A stretch of DNA of 40,955 nt, taken from NCBI GenBank assembly GCA_016235155.1, contig JACRLW010000070.1:1-40955 (forward strand), in the 5' to 3' direction. Made by a program: the position numbers and the translations under genes. Positions 17,580 through 26,257 of the stretch are shown here, piece by piece. The notes beneath the pieces were generated by a model. It made no database searches. It was not told the DNA's origin and saw only the letters and a list, made by a program, of their open reading frames with translations. The stretch's first letter is position 1, and each line of letters starts with the position of its first letter. The stretch comes from Planctomycetota bacterium (lineage in GTDB: Bacteria > Planctomycetota > UBA1135 > UBA2386).

Positions 17580-17587
17580 CCGCGCCC

Positions 17588-18355
17588 ATGTCCGAACTGC
17601 GCGACGAGATCGCGCTCGTCACCGGCGCGGGCTCAGGCATCGGCCGCGCGATCGCCGAGACGTTTGCGCGCGCCGGTGCCACCGTCCACGTCGCCGACCT
17701 CGATCCGGAGTCGGCGCAGGAGACGACGCGACGCATCACCGCCGCCGGCGGTCGCGCTCGTTCGCACCGCCTGGACGTGCGCGAGCGTGACGCCTGCAAC
17801 GCCCTCGCCGAGTCGATCCGGCTCGCCGACGGGCGGCTCGACGTCCTCGTCAACAACGCCGGCGTGGGCCACGTCGGCACGATGCTGACGACCGCGCTCG
17901 AGGACTTGGACCGCGTCCACGACGTGAACGTGCGCGGCACGTTCAACGTGACCAAAGCCTTCCTCGCCGGGATGGTCGCGCGCAAGCGCGGGAAGATCGT
18001 CAACCTCGCTTCGATCGGCGGCGTCCTCGCGGTGCGCGACCGCCTCGCCTACTGCACGACCAAGTTCGCGATCGTCGGACTCACGAAGTGCATCGCACTC
18101 GATCACGCGCGCGACGGCATCCGCTGCAACGCGATCTGCCCGGGCCGCGTCGAGACCCCGTTCGTCGCCGCGCGGCTCGCGGAGTACCAGGACCCCATCG
18201 CCGCGCGCCGCGAGATGGAGAGCACGCAGGCGATCGGCCGCATGGCCGCGCCCGACGAGATCGCCAAGGCCGCGCTCTACCTCGCGAGCGACGCCGCCGA
18301 CTTCGTCACCGGAACGACCTTCCTGATCGACGGCGGTTGGAGCGCGGGCAAGTAG
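17588..18355 (+). CDS. SDR-family dehydrogenase, probable 2-keto-3-deoxy-L-fuconate dehydrogenase
   Basis: A classical short-chain dehydrogenase of 255 residues. It has the nucleotide motif TGAGSGIG at 12-19, Asp37 after the second strand (a mark of NAD preference), NNAG at 89-92, and the catalytic Ser142, Tyr155 and Lys159. It is followed 19 bases later by L-fuconate dehydratase and then by an FAH-family hydrolase. In Xanthomonas the equivalent SDR oxidises 2-keto-3-deoxy-L-fuconate to the 2,4-diketo compound, and the same role is inferred here from context. An SDR acting as L-fucose dehydrogenase is the main alternative, but the aldo/keto reductase at 30371 fits that step. Confidence 0.85.
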   Translation: MSELRDEIALVTGAGSGIGRAIAETFARAGATVHVADLDPESAQETTRRITAAGGRARSHRLDVRERDACNALAESIRLADGRLDVLVNNAGVGHVGTMLTTALEDLDRVHDVNVRGTFNVTKAFLAGMVARKRGKIVNLASIGGVLAVRDRLAYCTTKFAIVGLTKCIALDHARDGIRCNAICPGRVETPFVAARLAEYQDPIAARREMESTQAIGRMAAPDEIAKAALYLASDAADFVTGTTFLIDGGWSAGK

Positions 18356-18374
18356 GCCGACCGGAACGCTGCGC

Positions 18375-19685
18375 ATGAAGATCGTCGAGTTCGAGACCAG
18401 GGACGTCCGCTTCCCCACTTCGCGCGAGCGCCACGGCTCCGACGCGATGAACGTCGACCCCGACTACTCGGCGGCCTACGTCGTGCTCCGCACCGACCAA
18501 GGGCTCGAGGGCCACGGCCTGACCTTCACCGTCGGCCGCGGCAACGAGCTCTGCGTCGCCGCGATCGAAGCGCTGCGCGGCCAGGTCGTCGGCCGTTCGC
18601 TCGACGACATCCGCGCCGACATGGCCGGCTTCTGGCGCACCCTCGTCGGCGACACGCAGCTGCGCTGGGTCGGTCCCGAGAAGGGCGTCGTGCATCTCGC
18701 GACGGGAGCGGTGTGCAACGCGGTCTGGGACCTCTGGGCCAAGGCGGAGAAGAAGCCGCTGTGGCGACTGCTCTGCGACCTGAGCGCCGACGAACTCGTG
18801 CGCTGCATCGACTTCCGCCACATCACCGACGCACTGCGGCCCGAAGAAGCGCGCGACCTCCTGCTCGCGCGCGAACCCGGCCGGCAGCAGCGCCTCACGA
18901 CGACGCTCGCGCAGGGCTTCCCGGCCTACACCACCTCCGCCGGGTGGCTCGGTTACACCGACCAGCAGGTGCGCGACGCCGTCGCGACCGGAATCGCGCA
19001 GGGCTTCTCGCACTTCAAGATGAAGGTCGGCCGCGACCTCGCCGACGACATCCGTCGCGCGACCATGCTGCGCAAGTCGCTCGGCGAGGACCGCTTCCTG
19101 ATGATGGACGCGAACCAGGTCTGGGACGTGCCGGTCGCGATCGAGTGGATGCGCTCGCTCGCGCGCTTCCGCCCGCTGTGGATCGAGGAGCCGACGAGCC
19201 CCGACGACGTGCTCGGCCATCGCGCGATCAAGCAGGGCATCGCCGGCTTCGCCTCGCCGGCGATCGGCGTCGCCACCGGCGAGCAGTGCCACAACCGCGT
19301 GATGTTCAAGCAGTTCTTGCAGGCCGACGCGCTCGACTTCGTGCAGATCGACGCCTGCCGCGTCGGCGGCGTGAACGAGAACCTCGCGATCCTGCTGATG
19401 GCCGCGAAGTTCGGCAAGCCGGTGTGCCCGCATGCGGGCGGCGTCGGGCTCTGCGAGTACGTCCAGCACCTCTCGTTCTTCGACTACGTCCGCGTCGCCG
19501 GCAGCCACGAGCGGCGCGTGATCGAGTACGTCGACCACCTGCACGAGCACTTCGTCGATCCGGTGCGCATCGAGAACGGGCGCTACCGCGCGCCGACGCT
19601 GCCCGGCTTCAGCATCGAGATGAAGGCTCGCTCGCTCGCCGACCACTCCTTCCCCGACGGCCCGGTCTGGAGGAACGCGCGATGA
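18375..19685 (+). CDS. L-fuconate dehydratase (enolase superfamily)
   Basis: Removes water from L-fuconate to give 2-keto-3-deoxy-L-fuconate, using magnesium and an enolate intermediate. The 436-residue protein carries the stretches I associate with this subfamily, such as RFPTSRERHGSDAMNVDPD at 12-30 and GFPAYTTSAGWLGY at 181-194. The barrel shows the Lys-x-Lys base pair Lys215/Lys217 in FKMKVG, metal ligands Asp245, Glu271 and Glu303, and His353 in CPHAGGVGL, as in the mandelate-racemase group. It overlaps the hydrolase gene by ATGA. This is the most diagnostic enzyme of the fucose pathway in the window; a relaxed sugar-acid range (for example L-galactonate or D-arabinonate) is usual for the family. 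Confidence 0.92.
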   Translation: MKIVEFETRDVRFPTSRERHGSDAMNVDPDYSAAYVVLRTDQGLEGHGLTFTVGRGNELCVAAIEALRGQVVGRSLDDIRADMAGFWRTLVGDTQLRWVGPEKGVVHLATGAVCNAVWDLWAKAEKKPLWRLLCDLSADELVRCIDFRHITDALRPEEARDLLLAREPGRQQRLTTTLAQGFPAYTTSAGWLGYTDQQVRDAVATGIAQGFSHFKMKVGRDLADDIRRATMLRKSLGEDRFLMMDANQVWDVPVAIEWMRSLARFRPLWIEEPTSPDDVLGHRAIKQGIAGFASPAIGVATGEQCHNRVMFKQFLQADALDFVQIDACRVGGVNENLAILLMAAKFGKPVCPHAGGVGLCEYVQHLSFFDYVRVAGSHERRVIEYVDHLHEHFVDPVRIENGRYRAPTLPGFSIEMKARSLADHSFPDGPVWRNAR

Positions 19686-20491
19686 AGATCATCCGCTACC
19701 GCGATCCACGGGGTCACGTGCGCTGGGGCGCCGATCGCCCCGGCCGTCTTGGCGAGTGGGTCCGTCTCGATGGCGATCCGTTCGGCGTCGCGACGCGCAC
19801 GCAGACGACGGCGGAGATCGACAAGCTGCTCGCTCCCGTCGTGCCGGCGCAGATCCTCTGCATCGGGCTCAACTACAGGCGTCACGCCGCGGAGGTCGGC
19901 GCGAAGCTGCCCGAGCACCCGGTCCTCTTCGTGAAGGGTCGAAACGCCGTGCAGAACCCCTTCGATCCGATCGTGTTGCCGCGCACGCTGCGCAGCGACG
20001 AAGTCGACTACGAGTGCGAGCTCGCCGTCGTGATCAAGAAGCCGTGCCGCAACGCGACCCGCGAGCGCGCCCTCGACTTCGTGCTCGGCTACACCTGCGC
20101 GAACGACGTCAGCGCACGCGACTGGCAGATCCGCCTGAACGGCGGTCAGTGGTGCCGCGGCAAGTTCTTCGACACCTTCGCGCCGCTCGGCCCATGCCTC
20201 GTCACGACCGACGAGATCCGCGACCCGCAAGCACTGCGCATCCGCACCGAACTCGGCGGCGAGACCGTCCAAGACTCGTCGACCGCCGACATGGCCTTCG
20301 ACGTCGCGACCATCGTGTCGTTCCTCTCCGGCAGCACGACGCTTCCCGCCGGCACCGTGATCCTCACCGGCACGCCCGAGGGCGTCGGCATGTCCCGCAA
20401 ACCGCCGCGCTGGCTCCGCCCCGGCGACAAGGTCGTCATCGAGATCGAGGGGATCGGGCGGCTGGAGAACCCGGTGGCCGAGGAAGGCTGA
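19682..20491 (+). CDS. FAH-family hydrolase, probable 2,4-diketo-3-deoxy-L-fuconate hydrolase
   Basis: A fumarylacetoacetate-hydrolase-fold enzyme of 269 residues that cleaves a carbon-carbon bond next to a diketo group. The metal site reads DYECELAVVIKK (Glu111, Glu113) and Asp142 in CANDVSARDWQ; ILCIGLNYRRHAAE at about 58-71 is the usual entry strand with a catalytic-type His68. The ATG overlaps the stop of L-fuconate dehydratase, so the two are translationally coupled. By analogy with the characterised Xanthomonas-type route it should split 2,4-diketo-3-deoxy-L-fuconate to pyruvate and L-lactate. Other acylpyruvate hydrolase activities cannot be excluded on sequence alone. Confidence 0.9.
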   Translation: MKIIRYRDPRGHVRWGADRPGRLGEWVRLDGDPFGVATRTQTTAEIDKLLAPVVPAQILCIGLNYRRHAAEVGAKLPEHPVLFVKGRNAVQNPFDPIVLPRTLRSDEVDYECELAVVIKKPCRNATRERALDFVLGYTCANDVSARDWQIRLNGGQWCRGKFFDTFAPLGPCLVTTDEIRDPQALRIRTELGGETVQDSSTADMAFDVATIVSFLSGSTTLPAGTVILTGTPEGVGMSRKPPRWLRPGDKVVIEIEGIGRLENPVAEEG

Positions 20492-20507
20492 CCAACGCGC
20501 TCCGCGT

Positions 20508-20513
20508 TATCCT
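20508..20513 (+). promoter_or_regulatory. Possible -10 element of the beta-helix gene
   Basis: TATCCT lies 22 bases before the ATG at 20536. This is one of the predicted promoters that leaves room for a ribosome site, and a strong one (AGGAGG at 20522-20527) is present. Confidence 0.4.
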
Positions 20514-20535
20514 CCCGGCCCAGGAGGCACAGTCG

Positions 20536-21732
20536 ATGACCGACGTCCGCTCGCTCGTCTTGCTCGCCGCACTTGCCGTCCCGACGTTCGCGCAGTCGAC
20601 GTGGATCGTCGACGCCGCCGGCGGCGGGCACTTCACGGATCTCCCAGCGGCAGTGACCGCCGCCGCGCCGGGCGACACGTTGATCGTCCGTGCCGGCGGA
20701 TACACGGCGCCGACCATCACGCGCGGCTTGATCGTCCGCGGCAGCCCGAGCGTGCGCGTGACTTCGGGACGCTTGGCGATCCGTGGCCTGCCCGCGAGCG
20801 AGTTCTGCAGCATCTTCTCCATGGCGATGGAGCTCGGCTTCGACGTCGAGTCCTGCCCGGGAGCCGTTCACGTGGATTCGTGCGGGATCAGCGGCCCGGG
20901 GCGACACGTCCAGTTCGGGTCCAGCGGCTACCTGTTCGGGAGTGCGCTCATCTTCGACTCCCGGCAGGTCATCCTCCGGAATTGCGCCGTCTGGACGACA
21001 TCGGGTTTTGCAGCAGCCTTGGATGCGTATTCGTCCAGCATGCTCCTCGTGCGCTGCTCCATCTCCGGTCGTCCACCAAGTGGGGGAAGTTGGAACTCGT
21101 CGTCGACTCCGGGCACACCCGGACTCTTCGCCAGCGACTCCCTCGTGTCCCTCGAAGGATGCACGATCCAAGGCGGCGGAGACGGCTTCTACAACCTCGG
21201 TCACTGGGGGACGATCCCGTTGCCGGGACCAGCAGTCTTCGGTGGCAGGCACAACGAGTTCCGAATCGTCGGATCGACTCCCGTGAGCGTGACGTTTCTT
21301 GGCGCCAGTCAATCACCGCTCGTGACCACGACCGGCGGCCGGATTCTCTATGACACGCGCACAGGGTTCGGTGGGTACTGCAGTTCGTACGTCGCAAACT
21401 GCACGTCGACGACGTTCGATTTCGCCTCCATCACTCAGTACCAGACGTCGCTCGACCTCGCCATCACCGCCACCACCGGCGCGACCAGCCAATTCCTCCT
21501 CTCGTCGCTCCCGAGCGCGCCGGTCGATCTCCCGGGTCTCGGACTCTCGTGGCTCGATCCCGCAACCTTGGCGCCCGTCGGCGGACCACAGATCCATCAG
21601 GCCGCGAGGCGAACTCTCAGCCTCCCCATCCTCGCCCCGCTCCCCGCCGGCCTGCCGATCACCGTCCAGGCCGCAGTCTTCCGCGCCGGCGCGATCACCT
21701 TGAGCGAGCCCTCCACGCTCATCCTTCGCTGA
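20536..21732 (+). CDS. Secreted right-handed beta-helix protein
   Basis: A 398-residue secreted protein with a signal peptide at about 1-20 (LLAALAVPTFAQS) and a clear Shine-Dalgarno sequence eight bases ahead of the ATG. It opens with WIVDAAGGGHFTDL and then AAVTAAAPGDTLIVRAGGY, the usual entry of pectate-lyase-like parallel beta-helix proteins. Short hydrophobic strand repeats follow to about residue 270. No catalytic residues of a polysaccharide lyase or hydrolase were recognised, so binding or structural roles are as likely as enzyme activity. The C-terminal 110 residues, to VQAAVFRAGAITLSEP, resemble those of the cysteine-rich protein at 16247. It interrupts the fucose genes; a link to fucose-rich polysaccharide is speculation. 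Confidence 0.75.
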   Translation: MTDVRSLVLLAALAVPTFAQSTWIVDAAGGGHFTDLPAAVTAAAPGDTLIVRAGGYTAPTITRGLIVRGSPSVRVTSGRLAIRGLPASEFCSIFSMAMELGFDVESCPGAVHVDSCGISGPGRHVQFGSSGYLFGSALIFDSRQVILRNCAVWTTSGFAAALDAYSSSMLLVRCSISGRPPSGGSWNSSSTPGTPGLFASDSLVSLEGCTIQGGGDGFYNLGHWGTIPLPGPAVFGGRHNEFRIVGSTPVSVTFLGASQSPLVTTTGGRILYDTRTGFGGYCSSYVANCTSTTFDFASITQYQTSLDLAITATTGATSQFLLSSLPSAPVDLPGLGLSWLDPATLAPVGGPQIHQAARRTLSLPILAPLPAGLPITVQAAVFRAGAITLSEPSTLILR

Positions 21733-21929
21733 CGCACGGCCATCGCGCGGCGCGGCCTCGACGCCCGCCAACGGATGGCGACGTTCACCGAAGGCGTGCG
21801 GCCGTCCTGCGAAGTGCGTTGGCTCGACGGGTTCTGCAAGTCAGTGCAAGCCGGCGACGATGCGGGTCTGCGATCATTGATTGCTTCCCGGACGGCGAGG
21901 CAACGGGTGCCTGGGATCCATGCCCGGGC

Positions 21930-21935
21930 TAGCAT
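21930..21935 (+). promoter_or_regulatory. Possible -10 element of the TlpA-like gene
   Basis: TAGCAT ends 10 bases before the ATG at 21946. It supports that start rather than the ATG at 21775 and predicts a leader of about four bases. Confidence 0.42.
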
Positions 21936-21945
21936 CCCGGCCCGC

Positions 21946-23337
21946 ATGCCCCTCGCTCTCTCGTGGCTGCTGTCGCTGGGCGCCTTCGTCGGAATCGCCC
22001 ACGCGCAGGACAGCGCCGACGCTTCGCTGCGCGCGGCGTACGACGCGTGGCAAGTCGAGCAGACGCACTTCTCGGATGCGGCGCTTGCCGCGCGACGCGC
22101 GGGGCTCGTCGCCAAGGGAGCGGAGCTGCCGATGGACGTGCAGGCTCTCCAGCGCGTCGCCGATGCCGCCCGCGACACGCTGCTCGCCGAGTACGGCGAG
22201 CGCGACGACCTCTCGGCCGAGTCCGATCTGCTCATCGCCCGCCTGCACGAGAGCCGACGCGTCTATCTCGACGCCGCGAAGTGTTATGAGCGCAGCCTGA
22301 GCAAGGGTCCGCCGGAGCGACCCGAGCTCGACACCCTCGGCGCCCTCTGCCTTGCGGCGATGAACGGCAAGGACGACGTGCTCGCTGCGCGATGGATGCA
22401 GGCGCTGATCGCCGAGGAAGACCAGCGCGGCGGCGCCACTCAGCGCAATCTCAGTGTGCGCACGAGTTGGTATCCACGGACCCTGATCGCGCTCGGGCGT
22501 TGGGACGAACTCGGCCGCCTGATCGAGACCCTGGAGTCCGACGAAACCGCGACGTGCCGAGCCGCTGCCGCGTCGTTCGGCGTAGTGCACGCGATCCATG
22601 TCGAGGACCTCGACCGCGTGCGCGCGCGCCTTTCCACCATCGAGCGCGACGCCGCCCGCTTTCCCGATCTCCAGTCCTGGGCGGCGATCGCCCGCCTCGC
22701 GCTCGACGTGCACGACGGCCGCTTCGAAGAAGGCGCAACCGCCGTGCGCGCTTTCCTCGCCCGCGCCGCCGACGAGTCCCGCGAGCCGTCGGCCGTCGAA
22801 CGGAATCAACGGCGGTATCTCGTCGCGATCGAGCCCTTCCTCGGCAAGCCGGCACCCGAACTCCTGGCGGACCACGTCGTCGGCGGTGAACTCGCGCGCG
22901 ACGGCGGCATCCTCGCCGGACTGCGCGGCAAGGTTGTCGTGCTGGACTTCTGGCAGCCTTGGTGCGAGCCGTGCCGCAAGGCGATGCCGGAGCTCGTCGC
23001 CCTCCAATCCGAACACCGCGACGCGTTGCAGGTCCTCGGCCTCTGCAAGGTCGAGAACTACGGCTACGACGTTTCCGAACGCAAGGCGGTGCGACCGATC
23101 GCCCCCTCGGACTACGTCGCCCACGTCGCCGACTTCCGCGAGGACATGGGCCTCGCACATCCGCTGCTCGTCGCGTCGACCGCAGCGAACAGCGAGGCCT
23201 ACCACGTGACGGGCATCCCCACCCTCGTCGTGATCGATCGCCGCGGCGTCGTCCGTTACATGTCCTGCGGCGCCGGTGAACCAGGCTTGTTCCGCCTCGC
23301 GGTCTCCGGCGTGCTGTTCCGCGACCTCTCCCGCTGA
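21946..23337 (+). CDS. Secreted TlpA-like thioredoxin-domain protein
   Basis: A 463-residue exported protein. The ATG at 21946 is preferred because it gives a clean signal peptide (PLALSWLLSLGAFVGIAHA); an in-frame ATG at 21775 would bury it behind 57 unlikely residues. Residues 20-300 are helical and TPR-like, with alternating Ala/Arg/Leu/Glu. The C-terminal thioredoxin fold begins near 325 (VVVLDFWQPWCEPCRKAMPE) with Cys340-Glu-Pro-Cys343 and has the cis-proline loop in VTGIPTLVVID. It should work in the periplasm as a thiol-disulfide reductase of the TlpA/ResA group. The partner and the job of the helical part are unknown. Confidence 0.83.
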   Translation: MPLALSWLLSLGAFVGIAHAQDSADASLRAAYDAWQVEQTHFSDAALAARRAGLVAKGAELPMDVQALQRVADAARDTLLAEYGERDDLSAESDLLIARLHESRRVYLDAAKCYERSLSKGPPERPELDTLGALCLAAMNGKDDVLAARWMQALIAEEDQRGGATQRNLSVRTSWYPRTLIALGRWDELGRLIETLESDETATCRAAAASFGVVHAIHVEDLDRVRARLSTIERDAARFPDLQSWAAIARLALDVHDGRFEEGATAVRAFLARAADESREPSAVERNQRRYLVAIEPFLGKPAPELLADHVVGGELARDGGILAGLRGKVVVLDFWQPWCEPCRKAMPELVALQSEHRDALQVLGLCKVENYGYDVSERKAVRPIAPSDYVAHVADFREDMGLAHPLLVASTAANSEAYHVTGIPTLVVIDRRGVVRYMSCGAGEPGLFRLAVSGVLFRDLSR

Positions 23338-23378
23338 GTCCGCTCGTCTCGCCTCCTCCTGCCCGCTCGCCGAACACC

Positions 23379-25655
23379 GTGACCCCCGAAGTCCTGGACC
23401 CCAAGGCTTTCGATGCCCACTCCGCGCGCGTCCTGCTGGATCGCGACGGGCGGGTGCAGCACGTCAGCCCGAGTGCACTGGACATCCTCGGCGCATCCGG
23501 TGATCCGAAAGGCCGTCCGCTCCATGCGTGCTTGAGCGCTCGGGTGCACGACCTCCGCGGACTCGAGCGCGCGTTGCAAAACCGGACCGCATGGTGCGCC
23601 GAACTGCCCTGCGCGACGGGCTCGGGCGTCTCGCCCCTGCAGGCGGTACTCGTGCCCGTGCTGTCGCATCAGGGCGAGGAGCAGTTCCTGGTCCTTCTGT
23701 CGCGCGGCGAAGCCAAGCTCCACGACGAAGCGAGCGTCGGCGACGTGCTCGAGTTCTGGGACCACGCCCCGCTCGCCCTTCATTCGCTCGACCTGAACGG
23801 ACGGATCATCCTCGTGAACGACACCTGGCTCGATTGGCTGGGCTACGCGCGCGAGGAGGTCGAAGGCGTGCTGCGCTTCACGGACGTCGTCACTCCCGAG
23901 TCGGCGACCGCGTTCGAACGCAACTTCCCGGCGTTCCAGAGCGACGGGTTCGTGTCGGACCTCGAGTACGAGTTCCGCCGCAAGGACGGCTCGACCTTTC
24001 CCGGCTTGCTGAGCGCGACCGCCGTGCGCGATTCGTCGGGTCGGATCGTCCGTACGCGTACGGCGTTCCTCGACATCTCGGGGCGGCGGCGCGCCGAGCA
24101 GGACGCCAAGGCCCTGCGCGACCGGCTCACCGACTGCATGCAGTGCATCCCCAATCCGATCGGCGTCTTCGACGCCGCGGATCGCTTCGTCTACGGCAAC
24201 CAGGCGCTGCTCGAGGTGATGGGCCACGACGAACCCCAGTTGCTCGGCAAGACCTTCGAGGCGCTGACCGACGGCCTCCTCGCCGAGAACCTGAAGGACC
24301 TGGAAGGCGAGTCCGCCGCGGACTGGAAGCACCGCCGGATGGAGTACCACCGGAACCCGGTGGGGAGCTTCGAGGATTGCGTCCTGAGGGGTCGCACGTA
24401 CCGCGTCACCGATCGACGCACGCGCGACGGCGGCACGGTCGTCGTTCTCTCCGATCGCTCCGACGACGCGCGACACGCCGCGGAGGTCGAAGCGGCGCGC
24501 ATCGCGGCGACCGCGGCGAACCGGGCCAAGAACGAGTTCCTGTCGTCGATGAGCCATGAGCTGCGGACGCCGCTGAACTCGGTGCTCGGCTTCGCGCAGC
24601 TCCTCGAACGCGATCGGGACCCGCAGTTGACGCCACGCCAGCTCACGTGGGTCAGCCACGTCCTCCGCGGCGGCGAACACCTGCTGCAACTCATCGACGA
24701 GATCCTCGACCTTGCGCGCATCGAGTCGGGCAGCTTCGTGTTCGAACGCTCGCCGATCGATGTCCCTGGGGTCCTGCGCGACGTGATGACGATGCTCGAA
24801 GCGCTGGCGCGCACGCGCGGCGTGACGATCGAACTCGCCGCCTTGCCGCCCGACCTCGGCTCGATCGAAGTCGACCGCAAGCGCCTGACGCAGATCCTCC
24901 TTCACCTCGGCTCGAACGCCGTGAAGTACAACCGGCAGGGCGGCAAGGCGGTGATCCGCGCTGCGATGACCGAGCGCGGCTGGCTCCGCATCGCGGTCCG
25001 CGACGACGGACCGGGCATCCCGCTCGCGCGGCGCGACGCGCTGTTCATCGCATTCCAGAGGCTCGGCCAGGAAGCCGGTCCGATCCCCGGCACCGGGATC
25101 GGCCTCACGATGACGAAGCTGCTCACCGAGTTGATGGGCGGCCGCGTGGGCTTCGAGACCGAGGAGGGTCACGGCTCGACGTTCTGGATCGAGTTTCCGG
25201 CCCACGCGGCGACGCCGCAGAGCCCGAGTCCGCCGGTGCAGCACTGCGCCATGGCCGTCGCCGCTTCGCTCCTCCACATCCTCTACATCGAGGACAACCC
25301 GACGGCCGTCGACCTGATGAAGGCCGTGCTGACCGAGAGCGACGGCTTCCGCCTCAGCGTCGCGACGACCGCGGAGACCGGTCTCCAGATCGCCCGCGCG
25401 TCCCATCCCGACCTCGTCCTGCTCGACCTCAACCTGCCGGGCATGAGCGGACACGAAGCCTTCGTCCGCCTGCGTTCGATGCCCGAGACCCGCATGATCC
25501 CGGTGCTCGCAATCAGCGCCGCGGCGGCGCCGCGCGACGTGCAGCGCGCGCTCGACGCCGGCTTCGCGGGTTACGTGACGAAGCCGCTCGACGTCGCCGA
25601 CGTCGTCGTGAGGATCCGCGCCCTCGCGAAGCGCACCACGCCGCAAACTTGCTGA
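23379..25655 (+). CDS. Hybrid sensor histidine kinase with PAS domains and receiver
   Basis: A soluble sensor kinase of 758 residues starting at a GTG. It has no membrane segment. PAS-like regions lie at about 10-110 (weak), 125-235 (clear, with a PAC-like end FLDISGRRRAE) and 250-365. The dimerisation and phosphoacceptor domain follows, with His393 in SSMSHELRTPLNS, then the ATPase domain with N-box Asn513, DGPGIP at 543-548 and GTGIGL at 571-576. The C-terminal receiver (about 632-750) has phosphoacceptor Asp683 and Lys735. It probably senses a cytoplasmic ligand or redox state and passes phosphate to its own receiver. Its target is not evident; it lies between fucose blocks, so a regulatory link is only possible. 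Confidence 0.9.
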   Translation: MTPEVLDPKAFDAHSARVLLDRDGRVQHVSPSALDILGASGDPKGRPLHACLSARVHDLRGLERALQNRTAWCAELPCATGSGVSPLQAVLVPVLSHQGEEQFLVLLSRGEAKLHDEASVGDVLEFWDHAPLALHSLDLNGRIILVNDTWLDWLGYAREEVEGVLRFTDVVTPESATAFERNFPAFQSDGFVSDLEYEFRRKDGSTFPGLLSATAVRDSSGRIVRTRTAFLDISGRRRAEQDAKALRDRLTDCMQCIPNPIGVFDAADRFVYGNQALLEVMGHDEPQLLGKTFEALTDGLLAENLKDLEGESAADWKHRRMEYHRNPVGSFEDCVLRGRTYRVTDRRTRDGGTVVVLSDRSDDARHAAEVEAARIAATAANRAKNEFLSSMSHELRTPLNSVLGFAQLLERDRDPQLTPRQLTWVSHVLRGGEHLLQLIDEILDLARIESGSFVFERSPIDVPGVLRDVMTMLEALARTRGVTIELAALPPDLGSIEVDRKRLTQILLHLGSNAVKYNRQGGKAVIRAAMTERGWLRIAVRDDGPGIPLARRDALFIAFQRLGQEAGPIPGTGIGLTMTKLLTELMGGRVGFETEEGHGSTFWIEFPAHAATPQSPSPPVQHCAMAVAASLLHILYIEDNPTAVDLMKAVLTESDGFRLSVATTAETGLQIARASHPDLVLLDLNLPGMSGHEAFVRLRSMPETRMIPVLAISAAAAPRDVQRALDAGFAGYVTKPLDVADVVVRIRALAKRTTPQTC

Positions 25656-25671
25656 TCGCGCGCGTTCGATC

Positions 25672-26235
25672 GTGACGTTCCTGAGCTTGCTGATCACCGC
25701 GCTCGCGCTCGCGATGGACGCGTTTGCGGTGTGCGTCTCGAGCGCGATCGCGCACCCGCAACTCGAGGCGAGGCGTCTCCTCCGGCTGCCGGTCGTGTTC
25801 GCGCTGTTCCAGGCCGGGATGCCGGCGCTCGGCTGGACGGGTGCTTTGTCCTTCCGCGGCACGATCGAAGCGCTGGACCACTGGGTCGCCTTCGGCCTGC
25901 TCGCGGGGATCGGCGCACACATGCTGCTCGAGGCGCGTCACGCTTGCGATGGCGCGGGCCCGCGGCGCGATCCGCTGCGACTCCCGGTGCTGCTCGGGCT
26001 CGCGTTTGCGACGAGCATCGACGCCCTCGCCGCCGGCATCGGCCTCGCGGTGCTCGACGCCCCGCTCGTCGCGGCGTGCGCCTGGATCGGCTCGACGACC
26101 TTGGTCTGCTGCGCGATCGGGGTGTTCGCCGGTCGACGACTCGGCGCTCGTCTCGCGACGCACGCGGAGTTCGCCGGCGGCCTCGTGCTGATCGGACTCG
26201 GCACGAAGATCCTCGTCGAGCACCTCGCCGCGTGA
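25672..26235 (+). CDS. mntP: MntP-type manganese efflux pump
   Basis: An inner-membrane protein of 187 residues, the usual MntP length, with about six membrane segments. The two internally related motifs of the family are visible: ALALAMDAFAVCVSSA at about 10-25 and ATSIDALAAGIGLAV near 111-125, each with the conserved Asp thought to line the metal path. A GTG at 25672 is the likely start, 16 bases after the kinase stop. The family exports manganese(II). No manganese riboswitch (yybP-ykoY) is visible in the short gap ahead of it, so it is probably transcribed with the kinase. Confidence 0.85.
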   Translation: MTFLSLLITALALAMDAFAVCVSSAIAHPQLEARRLLRLPVVFALFQAGMPALGWTGALSFRGTIEALDHWVAFGLLAGIGAHMLLEARHACDGAGPRRDPLRLPVLLGLAFATSIDALAAGIGLAVLDAPLVAACAWIGSTTLVCCAIGVFAGRRLGARLATHAEFAGGLVLIGLGTKILVEHLAA

Positions 26236-26240
26236 CGGGT

Positions 26241-26246
26241 TACCGT
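26241..26246 (+). promoter_or_regulatory. Possible -10 element of the sugar importer operon
   Basis: TACCGT ends 11 bases before the ATG at 26258 and predicts a leader of about five bases. It would serve the operon from 26258 through at least 30316. Confidence 0.38.
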
Positions 26247-26257
26247 CTCGCCCCGAC

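Noticed and set aside
21775-21945. A longer start for the TlpA-like protein
   Set aside because: It would put 57 residues of no recognisable character before a normal signal peptide, and a promoter-like hexamer lies between the two starts.
25656-25671. A manganese riboswitch ahead of mntP
   Set aside because: Only 16 bases separate mntP from the kinase gene, too few for the element.
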